Assembly (NCBI GenBank): GCA_037127255.1
Contig: JBANSL010000020.1
Coordinates: forward strand, 51,931,098 to 51,995,097
Length of the DNA: 64,000 nt
Direction of reading: 5' to 3'
Source: Persicaria tinctoria
Taxonomy: Eukaryota > Streptophyta > Magnoliopsida > Caryophyllales > Polygonaceae
This document shows positions 57,741 to 64,000 of the stretch, in pieces. The notes under the pieces are model-generated. The model made no database searches, was not told the DNA's origin, and worked only from the letters and a program-made list of their open reading frames with translations. Positions within the stretch are counted from its first letter, which is position 1, and every line of letters starts with the position of its first letter. The position numbers were made by a program, and so were the translations under genes.

Positions 57741-59195
57741 GCAAGAAGACTCAAGAAATCGACCAAAAACAACCAAGATCGATCAAGAAAGAAACAAGAC
57801 TCGACAAGATCTTCAAGAACATGGATGAACACGAGATCGACCAAGACAAAGAATGCAAAGACTCGATAAAGATAATAAAGACTCAAAATTTAATGTAGGC
57901 TCTGGGAGTTTAACCGTGCTCGAGAACAAAGCATGACTCACGAATAGGAATGAGTCTTGTTGAAGCTTCTTAGCTCGGGCTCGAGTCATAGGTCCTTCTC
58001 CAAGTATGATAGGCGTGTCTGGAATTGTAGAAGATGGTCCCGCATCAATAAGTCTTATTCCCAACTTAATTTCAAAACCGTTTCATATCCCAGTTAAATA
58101 GTTAAGTATTCTGACCTTTGAAAATACTCGCTAAATTCCCTTTTAAATTTATTTATTAGATTACCTTCCAACCTTGAAATTCTTTATAAATCTTTAAGTC
58201 CCAATAATATATTTTAAATCTCAACTAGTATTATATGATATTTTAAATACAATTTATTTAATACCTTTATAAATTATTTCCAAATTCCCTAAAATCCCAA
58301 CAATTTTTATTTAATAAATCAACCCCTATAATTCTCCCAAAATAATATTTTATCCCTTAAAACCTCAAATAATATTGTATATATAATAATAATTTAAATT
58401 CCGTTAATTAGTTAAATAAATAAATAGATAACCCAAACAGAACCCGTTGATTAACATAACTCCCAACTGTATAAGTTAGAAAAGGAGGGGTCCACAAGCC
58501 ACGTTGCTTCTTTCTCCTCTTTTTGAATTCAAACCGAAGCTCCCGCCTGGCGCCATCTTCCTCGCGCCCCGCCCGACGGCGGGGTGTGAATTTGGTTAAA
58601 ATCAATACCCGAAAATTAAATCCTAAACACGCGAATTTCAAATCCCGAAATTAGTTTTCGAATGTTAGTTTCCCCGACTCTCGCCCTCTCGATCAATTAG
58701 ATTCTTAAAATCGAAAAGGATATCGGCATCCGATAATTATTTTGAATTTTCGAGGTAAAAGGACGGAAATCGTTCGTTAAAATTTAAATTCGGGTCGGAA
58801 TGCGTTAAGAGAGCTTTTAATTCGATTTAAATTCATTTTTAATTCTCTATTTTTTTTCGAAAAATTAAGATTTGAAAATCCAAGCCTTTACAGTAGATCT
58901 CAAACTAAGCCCACCTTCCCCGAAATGAATTTCTATAACAAGCACAAGGATGCATACATCACTTCATAGTTAATTTAGTAAGACTGTAGAAGGATGCTAT
59001 CAACTTTTTGCTTTATTAAGTTTTTAAGTTCCACTTGTTCAATTTTAGAGTGATCAACTATAAGTATTCAGAAATTAACAAGCTATCTAAATGTCAAAAA
59101 CTTCTGCACAGGTTAGGAGTAAATCCATCGATTCAGTATTTGTGCTTGCTGAATCTCAGATATCAAAACTTCACGAGGACAAAGTGAAAACATAA

Positions 59196-59345
59196 AGTGT
59201 TTCTAATGGATCTTTCAGTGATACAAAAGGCACAAATTCTAAAAGTAAAACATTTTCTGGTGGCAAAACTAAAATGACAGTTGAGGATAGTGTTTAAGAG
59301 GTGTTGGAGAAAGTCAAAGGTTCGAAATTGGTGGGAACGAAGTAA
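59196..59345 (+). pseudogene. Unidentified 50-codon gene remnant, unit 3, stop-containing
   Basis: Aligned with 12936-13085, but the codon after DSV is TAA, so it is broken here. Confidence 0.4.
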
Positions 59346-59549
59346 GATCTCTCTCATGTGCTCTATTAATTGGAGTGAATATTGTAAGAGCACTTGAATT
59401 TAAATGTCTAATTGATGTTCACAATATTAAACTACATACACAACATTAACCCTTTAGTTCAATTGTAACCTTTAAAGATAACCTAAATCAATGTAGAGTT
59501 CAAAACATTAACAGATTCACAAACTTCTCTCAATATCAATTAAGACATA

Positions 59550-59632
59550 AACAAGCTAGAAACGATTGGAAGAAACAAATAGAGAACTAGGTTCAATGAG
59601 AACTTAAAAACAAACGGAGAACAATTGGAAGA
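59550..59632. repeat. Minisatellite, contracted to about 1.3 units (unit 3)
   Basis: Only the last GGTTCAATGAGAACTT-led unit plus part of the one before remains. Confidence 0.75.
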
Positions 59633-60272
59633 AAAGGGAGCAGACGCACATCTGGAATCCAATCTTAAACAGCTGAATCATACTGGCCAAATTAATGAAT
59701 TACCAACTACATTTACCACTATCTAAAGTATACAACCTACTGAGATAAGGTTTACAATTGATAATCAACTATCTATTGTGGCAAAATTAGAACAAGAATC
59801 AGCAAAATATCTCGAATCGGATGAATTGGTGAGAATCAAACTAATGGCAATCTCAGGTTCAAAACGAGGAAATAGGAAAGGGAAAGAGAGAAAGAACCTC
59901 TCCTCGCAGCCTTCCTCTCTGACTTCTCTCTCCAGCGGCACCTCCAGCATCAGAGAAACCTCTTCGTCACATCCGGCCTCCCATGGGCTTCTCTCTCCAG
60001 CGGTAGCCTCGGCATAGAATCATTCTCTTCCTCCATTGGTATCGTTCTCTGACTTCTCTCTCCCTCACGGCGAATCGACAAAGTGTTGGGTTAATTAATT
60101 TCTGACCGTTGATTTAATTGGGCGGCTTAGATTAATTCATTAGAAAAATATTAGGAGATAAATTATAAGGAGAGGATCTGAGCTCGAAAAAATCAAGTGG
60201 ATAGCAATAAATTGGGGAGAATGTTTATGCAAATATTTCCACTTTTCTATTAATGGAGTTACTCTCTACTAT

Positions 60273-60280
60273 TATATAAA
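60273..60280 (+). promoter_or_regulatory. TATA box of PAP copy 3
   Basis: TATATAAA, 186 bases before the ATG. Confidence 0.7.
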
Positions 60281-60458
60281 GACCTCAAAACAACATAAAA
60301 ATTCAAAATCAATAAAAGAAGAGAGTTGAGAATAAACAAAAAGGAAGAAGTGCATGCACAATAAAAGCTTCTTCCATTTAAATTTATTTTGATTTTTTGA
60401 GCTTTTTTATTTCAAAAAATCAAAAAAGGAAAATAAGTTTACAACTTTGCGAAAAGTA

Positions 60459-62330
60459 ATGGAGAATCGAAATATGATTTTGGTAGCTTTGATTTTTGCA
60501 ACATTATGTATAGTGAGTTCAAATGCTGAGTTTAAGCAACTCAAGCATAAACCAAAACACGATGACGGAAGCCTTAATTTCTTGATCATTGGAGATTGGG
60601 GAAGAAAGGGTTCCTACAACCAAACTCTTGTTGCTCACCAGGTCTTATTTTATACTCCATATTTTGTAATCAAAATGATTTTTTTTTATCTATATTCAGT
60701 TGGGAATAACATTTTTTGTTTACATAATTTATTATCTTATTGACGCAGATGGGATCTGTTGCGGAGAAACTAGACATAGATTTGGTTGTCTCAGCAGGAG
60801 ACAATTTTTATGATGTGGGGTTACACGGTGTAGATGATCCGCAATTCGAAGATTCATTTTCAAATATATATACTGCCTCAAGTTTGCAGACACAATGGTA
60901 TAGCGGTATGTATTGTCTTTGTCGACCTATGACGTTTTAACTTCTTATGGTATAAAAGTTATTGAATACACAAAAATCATCTAGAATAATATGAGCATCA
61001 TATAGAAAATTGGCATAACTAACATATTGTTTTATCATTTGTATGATTATTTTACAGTACTAGGTAACCATGATTACAGGGGAGACACTCGAGCCCAATT
61101 GAGCAACGAACTTAGACAAAAAGATAAAAGATGGCTTTGCATGAGATCATTCATGCTAGATGCAGGTGAATCATAATTTATAATTGATAATTCATGACAA
61201 TCATTAATAGCTTGAATTTCATTTGTTGGTGATTAAAATTGGAAAATAAAGTGTGTTATGAATGACTTTAATTTTCGTTTATCAAACGACTTGACAGGAT
61301 CCGTGGATTTCTTCTTCATTGACACGACTCCTTTTGTGGACGACTACTTCTTAAACCCAAGAGAATATACTTATGATTGGAGGGATATCTATCCTCGAAG
61401 GAAGTATCTTTCAACTATGTTGGGGGTAATAATATATTTTCTCCGTATTTCCTTAAATAAACATATGTAGACTATGAGTGGAATATAATGTCACACAAAT
61501 TTGAGCACAAACTTCATTTTAACTGCAATGTTTACAACTCTTGTGTTTGTTCATAAACATTAACAATAGATTACTTGAATAAGTTTTAACTTCAATATTT
61601 GAAGAATAAACATTAATAGTGAGCTGATTATCTAATAATTTGAGTGAATGATAATTTACAGGATCTGTCTTTAGCATTGAAGAATTCTGATGCAAAATGG
61701 AAAATAGTTGTTGGTCACCACACAATTAAGAGTGGATGCATCCATGGTGTCACCGGGGAGCTAGCAATACACGTCGTACCAATCTTGAGGGTAAATAATG
61801 AAATTGAAATACATCTTCCATACTTTATTACATTTAGTCAAACTTCATACATCAATCATATCTATAAACCTCTTACTTTTGTTTCAATGTTTTAATAGGA
61901 GCATAAAGTCGATTTTTACATAAATGGACATGATCATTGCTTAGAGAGAATCACAAGCATGGCGAGGTACATAATTATACATGTTTACTAAATAACTTTT
62001 AATTCATATTAAGTTGTTTAAGTATTAGTGGGGTTGCTCTGAATGGCTCAAGTTGTTTAGTCACATCAACGTTTTGGATTAAAGTCTATTGCTTTGAATA
62101 AATATTTTTCATATAGTGATGTGGAGTTCATAACAAGCGGCGGAGGATCAAAGGCATGGAGAGGTGATTGGAAAGGATGGAGTCCAGAAGAACTGAAGTA
62201 CATCTATGGAGGGCAAGGTTTCTTGTCTGTTCAAGCGAATGCAACTGTCGCCAGCTTCAAGTTTTATGATGTTTTTGGAAATACATTGTACAACTGGGAT
62301 AAGACCAAAGAGCTCCATTCAGACATCTAA
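60459..62330 (+). CDS. Purple acid phosphatase, low-molecular-weight plant type, copy 3
   Basis: Exons 60459-60641, 60749-60905, 61058-61165, 61298-61425, 61662-61790, 61899-61966, 62117-62330. Every boundary is exactly 14,409 bases from copy 2. The encoded exon peptides appear identical to copy 2, and introns are virtually identical too, so copies 2 and 3 are the most recent pair or have been homogenised. All five metal-binding blocks and the signal peptide are intact. The proximal promoter (about 60120-60458) matches copy 2. Further upstream the minisatellite is contracted, a ~95-bp part of the GC-rich block is missing, and 4.7 kb of nested LTRs end 1.57 kb before the ATG. Poly(A) signal AATAAA at 62538. 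Confidence 0.92.
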
Positions 62331-62865
62331 AAGCAAATTGATCAGTACAAAATACGAAACTAAACCACAAAGGTGGTTATGAAAAAGATAAAAAAAAAAA
62401 ATAATATAAAATAAAGTACAAATTGTTAGTAGTAAGCTACAACTTTTCGGATATTGTGTGCAACAAATAGTGATAGTCAGGTAGGTTAGTGCAAGTGTTT
62501 TTTTAATAGTAAGTTTTTACGTATTATGCCTCTCTTTAATAAAAGTATGTCGCAATTTAAAGGGTTTACTATTCTATAGCAAGCTTTTATGTACTTTCTA
62601 AAAAGAAGAAGAAGGTAGTTTTAGTATTGTTCTCACATATATTCACTACCTCGTAATTGATGGCCAAATTCTTGATTTAAATAGAAAATCTATTTTTAAT
62701 AAATAGAGTAATAATCCAATAAAAAAATCAATACCACCAATCAAAATCATGCCATAAAACTTTGCCCATTTGACCAATTGATCGAGGATATGCTACGACA
62801 ACAAGAATCAAGTTCAAATTTAATCGTGCAATTTGACCCTAACTAATAAGAATCATAAGATGGTA
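62331..62865. other. PAP copy 3 3' flank
   Basis: Paralogous to 47922-48445, no gene. Confidence 0.6.
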
Positions 62866-63147
62866 CTCTCTTCATCCGGAAATACATGTCTTTTTAGGTC
62901 TATACACGGGAATTAAGAAATCTTGTAAGTACTAGTGGAATAGTAATAGATTAAAATTAAAAAAGTTTCTTCCTTTCCAATTTGTTTCTTTTTTTCAATT
63001 TGTAAGGAGGAGAGTAGGGATGATATAAAAATTAGAGTAATGATTAGATCTAAAAATTAGGTTAAATGTAGTGTTAAATCTAAAAAAATATGTATTTTTG
63101 ACAAAATTACATGGCCTAAAAAGACATGTATTGGCGGACGGAGGGAG
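62866..63147. mobile_element. Stowaway-type MITE, unit 3 specific
   Basis: Ends CTCTCTTCATCCGGAAATAC and (reverse complement) CTCCCTCCGTCCGCCAATAC, both followed by ATGTCTTTTTAGG; TA on each side (62864-62865, 63148-63149). Absent from units 1 and 2 at the matching place. Confidence 0.85.
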
Positions 63148-63149
63148 TA

Positions 63150-64000
63150 TGTACTTAGATTGAAAAATCGCTATTGATCAAAAAAAAGAGATTGAAAAAT
63201 CGTCAAAATGGGTATATGCCGGTGGGGAGTACCCTATATCTCTCATAACCATCATCTCAATATAGCCGAACCCTACTTATAGCGAGACACACCGGGATTA
63301 TTGTTGTTGTTTACTCGTTGTTTTTTATTGTTAATATTAGGCAAAATACCATGCCTACTTTCCCAACTCGCTAGTTGCAACGAGCGGTTATACTCAATTG
63401 TTTTTTTTTAATAATTGCCCGGAAAAAAAAAGATGTTATTATTTGGAGAAATGTTGTGGTTTTTTTTGTGGAAAAAAAATCTTAAAACGAGGGTGTCTTT
63501 GTAATTTCTTTGACATAATGAAAGATGAATATGACTTGTCTAAATGAATGATAGAATGTAGAATAAGAAGTTAGGTTATTCTATTTTAGTTTTGTTATGT
63601 TAATTTGTCTCTAACAAAGATTAAGTTTATATTTTTTTCTAAAACAATACTAAAATGAGGTGTTAGTTCAGGGTAAAATCACATAGGAGTACTTGTGTAA
63701 CTTTGATTGAATGAGGGTCAAACGCATATACGCAATATCGCATAATAAACTCTTTTTTATGAAAGCATAATAAACTCTTTAGATTAGAAGAAATTAGTGC
63801 AATTTAAAAGGGATGTCTTTATTAATTCTTGAAATTCTGGAGCTTTTTAAAGACAATTTATATATATATTAATGATAATTTTTCTAATTATTGTAAATTA
63901 ATGGATAGAATATTAAAAGAGAGAACGTCTCTTGCTTTCAATGTTGATCACATTAGTTTAACGTTGAGTAATTTCCTTCTAATCATCCATATAGATGATT
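63150..64000. other. Unit 3 3' flank, with a deletion relative to units 1 and 2
   Basis: Continues the PAP 3' flank. Near 63229 about 220 bases present in unit 2 (about 48530-48755) are missing. No gene to the window end. Confidence 0.55.

Larger units (their letters stand above)
55667..58047 (-). mobile_element. Solo LTR, LTR-C-like (short), split by solo LTR-A
   Basis: Minus-strand start TGATGCGGGACCATC and end TAACCTCGTATCA, as in LTR-C. Flanked by ATAAG at 55662-55666 and 58048-58052. About 430 bp without LTR-A, less than half the length of the LTR-C LTRs above. A minus-strand frame (58064-57813) carries the pol-end-like peptide GEGPMTRARAKKLQ, explained by the LTR start itself. Confidence 0.85.
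54211..58892 (-). mobile_element. Solo LTR, family LTR-D, carrying nested solo LTRs
   Basis: Ends TGTAACGGCTCGGG and AAGCCTTTACA, flanked by GTAGA at 54206-54210 and 58893-58897. The empty site is present in unit 1 (12635-12639) and unit 2 (44208-44212). About 2.3 kb without the nested block. It contains a GC-rich segment (58480-58580) as in other LTR-D copies but no protein. Confidence 0.9.
52112..64000 (+). repeat. Tandem unit 3 of the PAP cluster (continues past the window)
   Basis: Starts like units 1 and 2, then is interrupted by a solo LTR-E (52267-53691) and the LTR-D/C/A nest (54211-58892) before its PAP gene. The 3' flank runs to the window end. Confidence 0.85.

Noticed and set aside
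57813..58064. Separate pol gene fragment near 58000
   Set aside because: The GPMTRARAK-like peptide is encoded by the start of the LTR-C-type LTR itself, so no separate gene is needed.

Overview
The window is nuclear DNA of a flowering plant, most likely a eudicot. The signs are AT-rich intergenic sequence, genes split by short GT-AG introns, plant LTR retrotransposon lineages with their usual tRNA primer sites, Stowaway and hAT elements, and FAR1/FHY3-type sequences. The only apparently intact protein-coding genes are three copies of one low-molecular-weight purple acid phosphatase (PAP). Almost everything else is repeats. Families are called LTR-A, -C, -D and -E here for convenience.

Layout. 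1-8157 is a decayed minus-strand Ty3/gypsy complex (LTR-A) with a tRNA-Asp-type primer site, gag and protease remnants, an integrase-tail remnant, and clusters of a palindromic TCGAYRTCGA repeat. 8158-11969 is AT-rich DNA with simple tandem repeats and one possible minus-strand promoter/leader. From 11970 the window holds three head-to-tail copies of one segment: unit 1 (11970-43543), unit 2 (43544-52111) and unit 3 (52112 to beyond the end). Each unit starts at the same sequence and carries a tRNA-like sequence, a 50-codon gene remnant, a ~62-bp minisatellite, a TATA box and a seven-exon PAP gene (14471-16343, 46050-47921, 60459-62330). Units 1 and 2 end in a FAR1-related pseudogene; unit 3 leaves the window before that point.

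The units differ mainly by insertions and deletions. Unit 1 has a hAT-like element carrying a ~13.8-kb LTR element without coding capacity (LTR-D, 18151-31994). That element contains a small hAT, a Stowaway, a tRNA-derived retroposon and an LTR-E fragment. Unit 1 also has a complete but gutted LTR-C element (35781-43192, target duplication CATGA) inside the FAR1 pseudogene, with a ~3.3-kb terminal-inverted-repeat transposon nested in it. Unit 2 has lost ~15.7 kb relative to unit 1. Unit 3 has a solo LTR-E and a three-deep nest of solo LTRs (A in C in D) upstream of its PAP gene, each with an exact 5-bp target duplication.

The least ordinary signal is the TCGA-core repeat. In LTR-C it is an array of 12 same-direction TCGAG sites with a mean spacing of 20.5 bp and diverged spacers. 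In LTR-A it is a palindromic core at similar spacing in LTR, 3' internal and gag-coding DNA, where the period becomes 21 bp and encodes a heptapeptide repeat. A second unusual item is a family of tRNA-like sequences with base-paired arms, compensatory stem changes and a 6-nt anticodon loop.
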